This document shows positions 1 to 7,907 of a DNA stretch of 64,000 nt, one piece after another. Every line of letters begins with the position of its first letter. Position 1 is the stretch's first letter. The translations under genes and the position numbers were made by a program. The DNA comes from Moanibacter sp965226025 (lineage in GTDB: Bacteria; Verrucomicrobiota; Verrucomicrobiia; Opitutales; UBA2987). The stretch is from NCBI GenBank assembly GCA_965226025.1, contig CBDDCD010000003.1, positions 744,001 to 808,000 of the forward strand, in the 5' to 3' direction. The notes under the pieces were generated by a model. The model was not told the DNA's origin. It did no database searches and saw nothing but the letters and a program-made list of their open reading frames with translations.

Positions 1-139
1 GGTTTTCTCGTTTGTAAACGGGCTTAGGCCTACAAAATTCCTGCCCGATCGCTTGAGTGAAACTACCGGACTGACAACATCGTACAGGTTCACCCTGTTT
101 TTGATGTCCTCGATGCAGTTACGTGAGATAATTGGCATG

Positions 140-1510
140 CTAGGAGTCGGGCAATGCGATCATCTCCGCTTCCACGATTTCACGATCCGGGTGATTGGGC
201 GCCAGATCAAGGAACTCCCTGTAGAGGGTGGCGGCGTCATGAGCTCCTCCCGATATGTCTTTATAGGCTCGAGCAAGGGCAAGGGTGACCTCGGGGCTGT
301 CGCGGAGTTTCTCCTTCGCCTTTTTGAGCTCTTCGAGGTAGGCGAAACGGTCCTTGGTAAATCGAACCGCGGTTAGGTACTGGAGATTGAAATGGGTATT
401 TAAAGGCTCACGTCGAATTGCTTCCAGGGCCGTTGCCTCAGCCCACGAGACCTGTCCGGCTTGGAAGAAGGTGCTCGAAAGTTCACTCCAGACACTACCG
501 GAATCGTCATCCAGTTTAATCGCTTCCCAATACTCGGCAACTGCTTCCTCGAGCCGACCCTGCGACTTCAGACGCCGTGCGCTCGCCAGGTAGGACAGCG
601 GATTCTCCGGCTCCGGCTCCAGCGCCTCCTGCTCCGCCGCCATGATCCGTTCGGCCTCCCGGCGCGCAGCTGCCGCGGCCCGGCGAGCGGCCTTGGCCCT
701 TTCCCGGAGCTCGCGGGCCAGTCTTTCCTGATCCTCCAGTTTTCTGTTCAGGGCCGCCTTTTGCTCCCTCCAGCGTTCGAGATCCGATCGTACCGAAGCG
801 AGATTGGAAACATCGAGTTCTCCCGGATGTGCCCGATCCAGGTGCGCCACGATTCTCTCAGCCGAATCCAGATTGTTCCCCTCCAGGGCATTCGAAAGCA
901 GTCCCAAGTAAGCTTCGACCTCGCTACCATCGGAACGCTCGATAGCGGTCTGATACCAGCTCTCCGACTGGGGGACATTGGCCAATTCTGCAAAAAGCAT
1001 ACCGAGTCGAACGGCGCTCTTTCCGGTTGGGGCGATACGGTAGCTCTCAAGATAAGACTCAATCGCTTCCCTCGGCTTATTCAGCTCGTTGTTAATCCGG
1101 CCCAGGGTCCTCCATACCAGGGCCGAGTCAGGGTGGTTGTTGAGGAATTCGCTGTATTTGGCCGCTGCCGACTCGAGTTCCCCAGCGCTCTCCAGGATGC
1201 TTGCAGCGTTAAGTAGAAAATGGACCCTATTTTTGTCGAGCCCGGCGATTTCCGCAAACAATTGGGCCGATTGCCTGTAGTCGCGCCGCTCCGCGTAAGC
1301 GAACGCCAACGCCTCCTTTACCTCGGCCTCCCCTTCGTACCGCGTATTGAGCCCTTCAAGCAGACTTATGGCTTGATCCAGGTTCCCTTCCGATAGATTT
1401 TCGTTGGCTTCAACAATGGTCTCTGCCAGAATCGTCTCCCGGCTCCTGCACGAAAGTAGTAGCGGAAAGATTGTCAAAAGGAACAATAAGGCCGTTTTCT
1501 TGTTTCTCAT
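140..1510 (-). CDS. TPR-repeat lipoprotein
   Basis: This 456-residue protein starts with a lipoprotein signal peptide: a basic start, a Leu/Phe-rich core and the lipobox LLSC with Cys at about residue 21. It is therefore probably attached to a membrane. The rest is helical and shows repeated TPR-like pairs, for example around residues 30-190 and 305-440, including segments such as LAFAYAERRDYRQSAQLF. A central stretch of about 60 residues (roughly 240-300) is very rich in Arg, Ala and Glu and should form a coiled coil. TPR lipoproteins usually act as scaffolds in envelope complexes, but nothing here identifies the partner. The gene is divergent from the next one, with about 100 bases between them. 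The half-site repeat GCCCGGCAGATTTCTAG lies in that gap at 1546-1562. Confidence 0.85.
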   Translation of the reverse strand: MRNKKTALLFLLTIFPLLLSCRSRETILAETIVEANENLSEGNLDQAISLLEGLNTRYEGEAEVKEALAFAYAERRDYRQSAQLFAEIAGLDKNRVHFLLNAASILESAGELESAAAKYSEFLNNHPDSALVWRTLGRINNELNKPREAIESYLESYRIAPTGKSAVRLGMLFAELANVPQSESWYQTAIERSDGSEVEAYLGLLSNALEGNNLDSAERIVAHLDRAHPGELDVSNLASVRSDLERWREQKAALNRKLEDQERLARELRERAKAARRAAAAARREAERIMAAEQEALEPEPENPLSYLASARRLKSQGRLEEAVAEYWEAIKLDDDSGSVWSELSSTFFQAGQVSWAEATALEAIRREPLNTHFNLQYLTAVRFTKDRFAYLEELKKAKEKLRDSPEVTLALARAYKDISGGAHDAATLYREFLDLAPNHPDREIVEAEMIALPDS

Positions 1511-1610
1511 TCTGAGAATGTTTCAGGAGTGTTACGTAGACATAAGCCCGGCAGATTTCTAGTCCTTTTCGATAACTTCCTTCCGCTCCCTTTGCCTGTC
1601 AAGAGTTGAA

Positions 1611-2648
1611 ATGAAGTCCACCCCGATTTTTTCAATCTGTATAATCCTTATACCGTTATTTTCGCGCGGTCAGATTTGGGGTTTTGGCAACGATCGGGAA
1701 ACGCACACGGAATATGTCTGGGAGTACTCGATGCGCGAATTCACTCAGGATGAGTATACCGAGGCGGTGGAGAGGCTATTAGAGAGCTTCGAAGAAAAGA
1801 CAGGGAGGAGTCTGAGTCCTGGGGAGAAAAGAAAAGTGGGATTAAAAGTGTATACAAACTCGGGGAGCGGGATTGCGACTCCAGTGCCCTTGGTGCGGGC
1901 GGTTATCGAGGCGCTACTTAAACGAGGCTACGGACGTGACGAGATTTTCCTTTTGGATCTGAGTGAAACAAAGTTGAGAAATTCGGGATTCATACCGTTT
2001 CTCAGTAAAGGCGAAGGATTACAATTCGAAGGAATCCCGGTTCACATTCTCGATCGGAATGAATTCTTCGATCCTATCTGGTTCTACGAAAGCCCTCTGC
2101 CTCCGAAAGGCGGAATTCCTTATTCACCGGATGTCTTGGGCTCCTACGAAAAGGTTCCCGGCCGGGAAGAGAGGAGAAGCTACCTGCCCAAACCACTGCT
2201 CACGGATGTGGATTTCTGGGTCAACATCCCGATGGCGATGGATCATCCGTCCTTGGGAGTGAGTGGGGCGATAGGCAACGCCACCCTTTGGAACATCAGC
2301 AATCGCGATCGGTTTTTCGTCAGTGTGGCTAATGCGCCGATCGCGGCGGCGGAGATTGCCGCGATTCCCGAAATTGTGGCGAGTCTGGCCGTGACCATCA
2401 TGCCATTGGAGCGCTATCAGTTTGTCGGCGGTCCGGTCTTCAATTCTCTCTATACACGATCCGAACGAAAGCTGTGGATGAGTGTAAATCCGGTAATTCT
2501 CGATGCCTTAGTCCTCGAGAGGATCAATCTGCATCGCACGAATACCGGATTTCGCAACCTGGGAGCGAGTCTGCCCTTGCTCCATTTCGCTGAATCCCTC
2601 GGTTTGGGTACCAGGAACACGAGCCGAATCAAGTGGGTCCGGTTCTAG
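1611..2648 (+). CDS. Secreted DUF362-like protein
   Basis: This 345-residue protein has an N-terminal hydrophobic segment (residues 4-20) consistent with a signal peptide. The body resembles the DUF362 family. A segment near residues 83-125 reads like its substrate-handling Rossmann-like half (VPLVRAVIEALLKRGYG, then an Asp-rich strand). Near residue 200 the stretch VDFWVNIPMAMDHPSLGVSG matches the place where DUF362 proteins carry their conserved N-P-K-H-type motif. No Fe-S ferredoxin domain is present, unlike many DUF362 proteins. The function of the family is not well defined and I do not assign one. The gene is co-directional with the EIIA-DAC gene, with a gap of 69 bases containing the purine-rich tract ATAGGAGG. 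The stop codon lies in CTAGGATTCTG, a degenerate form of the dispersed half-site repeat. Confidence 0.6.
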   Translation: MKSTPIFSICIILIPLFSRGQIWGFGNDRETHTEYVWEYSMREFTQDEYTEAVERLLESFEEKTGRSLSPGEKRKVGLKVYTNSGSGIATPVPLVRAVIEALLKRGYGRDEIFLLDLSETKLRNSGFIPFLSKGEGLQFEGIPVHILDRNEFFDPIWFYESPLPPKGGIPYSPDVLGSYEKVPGREERRSYLPKPLLTDVDFWVNIPMAMDHPSLGVSGAIGNATLWNISNRDRFFVSVANAPIAAAEIAAIPEIVASLAVTIMPLERYQFVGGPVFNSLYTRSERKLWMSVNPVILDALVLERINLHRTNTGFRNLGASLPLLHFAESLGLGTRNTSRIKWVRF

Positions 2649-2717
2649 GATTCTGCTTGTCTCGATAGGAGGTTTGGTTGAGAACTCGGAAGCTGGGTCC
2701 GATCCCGGCTGTGACCC

Positions 2718-4082
2718 ATGCGCCTCGATCGATACTTAGCAAAGACGCGCATCGTCGACCTCAAAAGCAGTGATTTGAGGGGTGCGATCGATGAGCTCCT
2801 GACCGTGACCGGTTCCCGGGTCGGAGGAAAGCACCGCCGGCGGCGGATACTCCGTGAACTGCTTGATCGGGAAAAGACGATGACGACCTATTTGGGCAAT
2901 GGAGTGGCCATGCCGCACATTCGTTTCAAGATGAAAGGTGTCTATATTTTCGCAATTGGAAGGTGCCCGGATGGACTTATTTACGAGGGGAAACCCGAAT
3001 ATGAGTCCACTCGAATCGTTGTTCTCCTCCTCGCCTCGGACAAAGAGAAGAACTATCTGAGCGTGTTAGCCGAAGTTGCTCGGATTTTTCAAGAGCAGTC
3101 GACGGTTGATTACCTGCTGGAGGAGGGGGATCTGGCCGAATTTCGAGAGCGGTTTCTCCAGGGATTCTCCGGAGAGCTGGCAAAGCCGGTCTTGAAGCAG
3201 AGCCGATTCAATCGACTTTTTCTGAGAGAAGCCCAGACAATCGCGAGAGAGGCCAAGTGCACCGCAGCCCTTCTTTTCGAGGACACCGTAGAAGGGGGAA
3301 TCGATACAACTCGGCCCTTTGCCAGAATGAAGACGGTTCGAGTGAGAGGTGGGCGCTCTTCCGGTTCTCGAGAACCGACAGGCAAATTCGACGCCACCAT
3401 CGAGATTCGATCATATTCCAATCAGAGATTGTCACAGCTCCGAAGTGCGGTCCTGATTGGGCTGACCCGGGAAATTTTCGGCCATGAAGACAGGATCTGT
3501 TGCGTGGGCGGAATACCGGGAAGTAATCAGTTCGATACTCTGGCAGTGATTGATGTGGCACAGGAATTTTCTTCCGTTCTGACGGAGGAAGAGGATCTCC
3601 TACCTTCCCGTGTAGCGGTTGAAGTGATCGAGAGAATCCTGGCCATAGCGTCTGAGTTGGCGGTTGAGGGGAGAGAGGGGAGGCCGGTGGGTTGCCTCTT
3701 CGTCGTGGGCGACTCTGAAAAGGTCGACAAAATGATCACGCCGCTTGTCTTGAATCCCTTCTTCGGACACAAAGAGGAGGACCGCAATGTCCTCAATCCC
3801 TTTATGCACGAGACGATTAAGGAGTTTTCGTCGATCGACGGCGCTTTCATAATTCGCGGCGACGGGGTTGTCGAATCCGCGGGAAGTTTGATCCACGCAC
3901 CTGGGGACTTCTACCTCGATATGCCCAGCGGTTTGGGAGCGCGCCACTCAGCTGCGTCCGCCATCTCGATGGCTTCGGACTGTATCGCGGTAGTCGTTTC
4001 CGCCAGCAGCGGGCAGGTCACGCTCTTTCGCAAGGGGGTCATGTTACCGCTCACCCATCGGGGTTCGGGGGACCATATCTAG
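2718..4082 (+). CDS. PTS EIIA domain fused to DisA-type diadenylate cyclase
   Basis: The protein has 454 residues. Residues 1-150 match the PTS EIIA type-2 (PtsN/fructose) fold, with the phosphorylatable His in AMPHIRFK (His67). Residues about 180-360 form a linker domain. Residues about 370-445 match the DisA_N diadenylate cyclase core. The DGA motif is at 374-376 and the second motif, normally RHR, reads GARHSAA at 408-414, a variant closer to the archaeal DacZ style as I recall it. DAC enzymes make c-di-AMP from two ATP. The fusion suggests that phosphotransfer status or carbon supply controls c-di-AMP output, which is inference. No membrane helix is visible, so the protein should be cytoplasmic. 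ATG 2718 is the first start, because an in-frame TGA lies two codons upstream. The third motif residue (Ser for Arg) leaves activity uncertain. Confidence 0.8.
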   Translation: MRLDRYLAKTRIVDLKSSDLRGAIDELLTVTGSRVGGKHRRRRILRELLDREKTMTTYLGNGVAMPHIRFKMKGVYIFAIGRCPDGLIYEGKPEYESTRIVVLLLASDKEKNYLSVLAEVARIFQEQSTVDYLLEEGDLAEFRERFLQGFSGELAKPVLKQSRFNRLFLREAQTIAREAKCTAALLFEDTVEGGIDTTRPFARMKTVRVRGGRSSGSREPTGKFDATIEIRSYSNQRLSQLRSAVLIGLTREIFGHEDRICCVGGIPGSNQFDTLAVIDVAQEFSSVLTEEEDLLPSRVAVEVIERILAIASELAVEGREGRPVGCLFVVGDSEKVDKMITPLVLNPFFGHKEEDRNVLNPFMHETIKEFSSIDGAFIIRGDGVVESAGSLIHAPGDFYLDMPSGLGARHSAASAISMASDCIAVVVSASSGQVTLFRKGVMLPLTHRGSGDHI

Positions 4083-4425
4083 GAGTCTTATAGTAGCTCC
4101 AAGTTATTCATCAGTGGGGCCGAGTGGAGCCGAAGGAGTAACTCGGCGAGGTCCCATTGTGAGTAGCTTGGCAGAAGCTGGGTTGGCTATGGGGCAAGGA
4201 GTTTGTTTCTCTGGAGGAGTTAATTTTCAAAGGCGGCCGTCCACTACGAACTTAGGAGGCAGTCGTGAGACGACTTCCGACAGAATTTCGAGTAGACGGC
4301 TTGCCTGGATGACCGATAACGAACCCTCAGTTTGTATCCTCATAGCAGGATCCACTATAAGAATTTCGCCTGGACATCCAGCGCCTTTGAAAACCACAAA
4401 ACGAATAAAACAGAAGGGAAGGTAA
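4083..4425. other. Intergenic stretch upstream of IS110 transposase
   Basis: These 343 bases hold no convincing gene. They probably contain the left, non-coding part of the IS110-type element that follows. IS110 elements lack terminal inverted repeats, so the boundary cannot be read from one copy. A degenerate half-site repeat, TTCCGACAGAATTTCGAG, lies near 4275-4295. The previous gene ends in the related string CTAGGAGTC. Confidence 0.4.
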
Positions 4426-5748
4426 TTGATCAAAGGGATGCAGAAAAGCGAAAAAACTAATCCATACAGTGTGGTTATAGGGATCGATTGGGCGGATCAG
4501 AAAAATGATCTTTGGATGATCGAGAGGGAAACGGCAGGAGGGAGTCACCGGCAGGTGGCTCAGGATGCGATAGCGTTGCATGGTTTTGCCGTGGAGATGA
4601 GAGAAAGGTATGGGCGTGAGGGAAAGCGCGTCGCCATCGTGGTGGATCAGAAGCGTGGCGGGTTGATCAATTTTCTGATCGGATTGGAGTTTGTCGATAT
4701 CTATCCGGTGCATGCGGCCAGTGCGAAGGATTATCGACAGGCATTGTATCCTTCCAGGGCCAAGAGCGATCCGGTCGATGCGCAATTGCACGCGGAATTT
4801 TTCCTCAAACATCCCGAGCACTTTGAGAAGTGTCTGAGACCGGACAGTGTGGAGACGCGCGAGCTCAACCTGTTGTGTGAGGACCGGCGTGGATTCGTCG
4901 ATCAGGCGACTCGCTTCGAGCAGCAATTGTGCAGCTGTCTGAAGCAGTATAACCCATTGGTGTTGAAACTGTTCGATGACTTGGGCAGTGCTATGTGTCT
5001 GCGCTTTGTTCTACGCTGGCCGACGCTTAAGAAGGTCAAGAGCGCATCGGCGCAAGGGTTGCGAAAGTTCTTTTATAAGCATAACAGCCGCAGCGCCGCG
5101 AAAATCCAGGAGCGCCTGGAGTTGATCGACCAGGAAGAGGCCTTGACCGAGGATCCTGCGACTCTGGAGGCGTACAGTCGCAAAGCGCAGACTCTGGCCA
5201 AACAGCTTTTGGCCCTGCAACCGCAGATCGAGGCCTACGAGGAGCGTATCAAGGAACTTTTTCGCACCCATCCCGATGCCCCTATGTTCAGCGGCCTTCC
5301 CGGAGCCGGCGAGGCCCTCAGCCCTCGGCTGCTGTGCGCCTTTGGGACCGATCGTTCGCGTTTCGAAACGGCCCGGAACATGACCCAGTGGAATGGTTCA
5401 GCTCCAGTCACCATCAGCAGCGGTCAGCACAAAAACAGCAGCCAGGCAAAACGACTGGTCACCTGGCGGTGGTCCGCGCCCACCTTTGTCCGCCAGAGCT
5501 TTGTTGAATTTGCCGCCCATTCGATCCGAAACTGCGACTGGGCCAACGCCTTCTATCAAATAAAAAAAGAACAGGGCAAATCCCGCCAAACCATCCTTCG
5601 AGCGCTCGCTCTGAAATGGACCCGCATTCTCTTTCGCTGCTGGCAAAATAACCAGAATTACGACGAGCACAGATACCTCGAATCACTCCAAAGGCGCGAT
5701 TCACCGGTATGGCATAGACTCCAGCAACTAAACGGCCACGCCCTCTAA
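4426..5748 (+). CDS. IS110-family transposase
   Basis: This 440-residue protein is a full-length DEDD transposase of the IS110/IS1111 type. The N-terminal catalytic half begins with the typical strand IGIDWADQKNDLW, which holds the first acidic residue. The C-terminal Transposase_20 part holds GLPGAGEALSPRLLCAFG followed by the conserved Gly- and Ser-rich stretch around WNGSAPVTISSG. These recombinases move DNA through a guide RNA encoded in the element's non-coding flank and leave no terminal inverted repeats. Translation could begin at TTG 4426, which follows GAAGGGAAGG closely, or at ATG 4438. The gene is intact, so the element may be active. Its right flank runs directly into the composite repeat at 5845. 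Confidence 0.9.
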   Translation: MIKGMQKSEKTNPYSVVIGIDWADQKNDLWMIERETAGGSHRQVAQDAIALHGFAVEMRERYGREGKRVAIVVDQKRGGLINFLIGLEFVDIYPVHAASAKDYRQALYPSRAKSDPVDAQLHAEFFLKHPEHFEKCLRPDSVETRELNLLCEDRRGFVDQATRFEQQLCSCLKQYNPLVLKLFDDLGSAMCLRFVLRWPTLKKVKSASAQGLRKFFYKHNSRSAAKIQERLELIDQEEALTEDPATLEAYSRKAQTLAKQLLALQPQIEAYEERIKELFRTHPDAPMFSGLPGAGEALSPRLLCAFGTDRSRFETARNMTQWNGSAPVTISSGQHKNSSQAKRLVTWRWSAPTFVRQSFVEFAAHSIRNCDWANAFYQIKKEQGKSRQTILRALALKWTRILFRCWQNNQNYDEHRYLESLQRRDSPVWHRLQQLNGHAL

Positions 5749-5844
5749 ACAGAAAATGAGTAATATTTCAAAAAATCCCTTGACGGACCACCTCAGTTTT
5801 CTGTCGGACTTAGGCGTTCGATTGCTTCGCAAGTGACCAGGTTC

Positions 5845-6137
5845 GTCCGACAGACTCCTAGAAATAAGAAAATGAAACTGAGATTTGTGGAGAATGGCAC
5901 TTCTAACTCGCCCGGTGGATGGCGCTGTGCCAATCTGTTTCGGATGTCTGAAGAGCCTCAGACTTCCAGCGTCGGGTTCTCAGAATGCCACCATTAGCTA
6001 TGACAGACCGTCTCAAATCTCAGTTTCATTTTCTTGAGAGGAATCTGTCGGTATGAATTTGGTCGCCGTTTACAACCGTCAACCTGCGATCCGAAATTCA
6101 GGTCTGTTGCGAAGTGCAAAGCCCGACAGATTCCTAG
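5845..6137. repeat. 293-bp composite repeat, copy 1
   Basis: The segment begins with GTCCGACAGACTCCTAG and ends with GCCCGACAGATTCCTAG. Inside is a 170-bp element with terminal inverted repeats, followed by GGAATCTGTCGG and about 85 bp of unique-looking sequence. A second copy of exactly the same length lies at 50050-50342 and a partial third copy at 46154-47715. The copies are diverged (many substitutions inside), so this is an old repeat. No gene is visible in it. Confidence 0.85.
5866..6035. mobile_element. 170-bp MITE-like element with 22-bp terminal inverted repeats, copy 1
   Basis: The left arm is 5866-5887 (AAGAAAATGAAACTGAGATT..) and the right arm is 6014-6035, its perfect 22-bp reverse complement. 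The 126-bp interior has no open frame. The second copy at 50071-50240 has identical arms and identical length, while the interiors differ at many positions. Conserved arms around a drifting core are typical of miniature inverted-repeat elements mobilised in trans. The family of the mobilising transposase is unknown. Confidence 0.8.
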
Positions 6138-6443
6138 CCCGCTTTTCTCACAAATATCCCAGCAGGAGAATTCCTGGTTTTCAGATTGAATTAGGGTGTG
6201 GTCTGACTATCCTAGTCAGCCGAAACCAAGATTCAAGCAATGCCTAGAGAACACATTACGTTGGAGTGCACGGAAGCGCGAAAAGAGGGAAAGCCGGTCT
6301 CGCGATACATGTCGACGCGGAATAAGAAGGTTCAATCCGATCGGGTTGAAAAGAAAAAGTACAATCCCTTCTTGCGGCGCCATACCGTCCACCGCGAAAT
6401 CAGGTAGAACTCAGAATCGGTCGGCCGCTAGTCCGACAGATTG
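6138..6443. other. Non-coding, no recognisable gene
   Basis: I see no supported gene in these roughly 300 bases. Short open frames here lack any family signature. The stretch ends in another half-site repeat, GTCCGACAGATTGCTAG at 6431-6447, whose CTAG supplies the stop codon of the small minus-strand gene that follows. Confidence 0.4.
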
Positions 6444-6662
6444 CTAGGTGCAGCGGTGGCTTGCTCTCCAGGCGTCGCGGTAGTTCCGAATCCAATCAAG
6501 GAGCGCTTTTTCGAAGCCGATATCGTGTCCGACTTTTTCGGATTCCAGCCATTTGTGTTTCAGGATCTCTTCTCGCTCCGCCAGAAACTCCTTGTAGAGT
6601 CCGGAATTTTTGGCGAAGTCACCTCGACTGGAGCCGCAATTACTAGGGGTATTTTCTTTCAT
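6444..6662 (-). CDS. Small hydrophilic protein, function unknown
   Basis: This 72-residue protein is charged, without a signal peptide or membrane segment. The conserved-looking core is LAEREEILKHKWLESEKVGH followed by DIGFEKALLDWIRNYR. The pattern (KHKW...SEK.G.D.G...AL.DW...R..WR) feels like a genuine short domain, but I cannot name the family with confidence. The C-terminal residues and the stop codon come from the dispersed repeat GTCCGACAGATTGCTAG read in reverse, so the native C-terminus may have been replaced. No good Shine-Dalgarno site is visible. It may be a remnant of a longer gene. Confidence 0.5.
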   Translation of the reverse strand: MKENTPSNCGSSRGDFAKNSGLYKEFLAEREEILKHKWLESEKVGHDIGFEKALLDWIRNYRDAWRASHRCT

Positions 6663-6801
6663 TTACAATAGTAGTAAGAGTCTCTCAGAATACGTAATAT
6701 TTCAGCAGTATGGTGGTCGGCATCCCTCATCGGCGAGAGGTACGACCTATCAGAAATCAGGCGCAGAGTAGCGGTAGTTGTAGTTGATTGTTAGTCCGAG
6801 G

Positions 6802-7863
6802 TTACTCGCAGACATTCAACTTGGCGAGTACTTTTTTCGCAACCTGGTGAAATACCCGGGATGCGGTGCTGTCGGGAAAACCGATCACTATCGGAACTCC
6901 GCTGTCTCCGCCTTCTCTGATCTCGGGGAGCAACGGAACCTGACCGAGGAGTTCCGTTTCGAGGTAGGCCGCGGTTGTCTCTCCGCCCCCTTTTCCGAAG
7001 ATGTGGCTGCGCTCACCCGTAGTTGGATTTTCCAAATAGCTCATGTTTTCCGCCACTCCGATTAGGGGGACGTTAACCTTGTCGAACATTCGTGCGCCCC
7101 GCCGTGCGACATTGAAAGCGGCGGCCTGAGGAGTGGTTATTATGATGGCCCCGTCGACCGCAATGTTCTGAACCATAGTCAGGTGGGCGTCACCTGTGCC
7201 GGGGGGCAGGTCGATAATCAATATCTGGAGTTCTCCCCAATCGACGTTCTGTACGAATTGGACAATCATCCGAGTTACCATGGGCCCTCGCCAGACCACG
7301 GGGGTCTCTTCATCGATGAGAAATCCCATGGACATGACCCGGACACTGAAGTTCTCAAGGGGCAGGATCTTATCCCCTTCGACTTCCGGGCGCGTGTTGA
7401 TTCCGATCATCAGGGGAATGGAGGGTCCGTAGATGTCGCAGTCCATAATTCCGGTCTGATTCGGCATGCCATTCCGAGCCAGGATCTTATCGATGGCGCA
7501 GGCGAGATTCACCGCGAAAGTAGATTTCCCGACGCCTCCTTTTCCGCTGGCGATGGCGATGGCACACCGTACGCCGGGTATCTTCTGCGGCTTCTGTTCC
7601 GCCCCAGGTGTCGGAGCGGCCGGTTTCTTCAGCGCGATGCGAATATCCGAATGGGAGATTTCCTTGGCCTGCGCGAGGGCGGATTCGACTTCGGCCTTTA
7701 TCTGGTTCGGTATTTTGGGATTATCGGTTGTAATCTCCAGTTTGATGGTGGCTCTCCCGTTCTTGAATTGGACATCGCGCAGCAGTCCGAAGGAGACGAT
7801 ATCCCGGCTGAATCCTGGATAATTTACCCCTTTGAGTAGGTTGGTGATCGCTTCTGCGTCCAT
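6802..7863 (-). CDS. mrp: Mrp/NBP35-family P-loop ATPase (iron-sulfur carrier type)
   Basis: The protein has 353 residues. Residues 1-80 form a MIP18/DUF59 domain, and residues 98-350 are a MinD-like P-loop ATPase with the deviant Walker A SGKGGVGKST at about 106-115. The segments VVWRGPMVTR and LPPGTGDAHLT are hallmark Mrp motifs. Mrp/ApbC proteins carry and deliver Fe-S clusters in the cytoplasm. The usual C-x-x-C that bridges a cluster between two subunits should follow ENMSY, but here the text reads ENMSYLENPTTGERSHIFG without Cys. Cluster binding in the standard mode is therefore doubtful. It is transcribed divergently from the TolB-like gene, with 44 bases between the two starts. Confidence 0.93.
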   Translation of the reverse strand: MDAEAITNLLKGVNYPGFSRDIVSFGLLRDVQFKNGRATIKLEITTDNPKIPNQIKAEVESALAQAKEISHSDIRIALKKPAAPTPGAEQKPQKIPGVRCAIAIASGKGGVGKSTFAVNLACAIDKILARNGMPNQTGIMDCDIYGPSIPLMIGINTRPEVEGDKILPLENFSVRVMSMGFLIDEETPVVWRGPMVTRMIVQFVQNVDWGELQILIIDLPPGTGDAHLTMVQNIAVDGAIIITTPQAAAFNVARRGARMFDKVNVPLIGVAENMSYLENPTTGERSHIFGKGGGETTAAYLETELLGQVPLLPEIREGGDSGVPIVIGFPDSTASRVFHQVAKKVLAKLNVCE

Positions 7864-7907
7864 TCGGATTGAAAGTGCGAACTTAGTGGTTCCCGTTCAA
7901 GGAAATA

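Noticed and set aside
461..1216. A 251-codon open frame on the plus strand
   Set aside because: It lies antisense to the TPR lipoprotein and shows only composition effects of GC-rich coding DNA.
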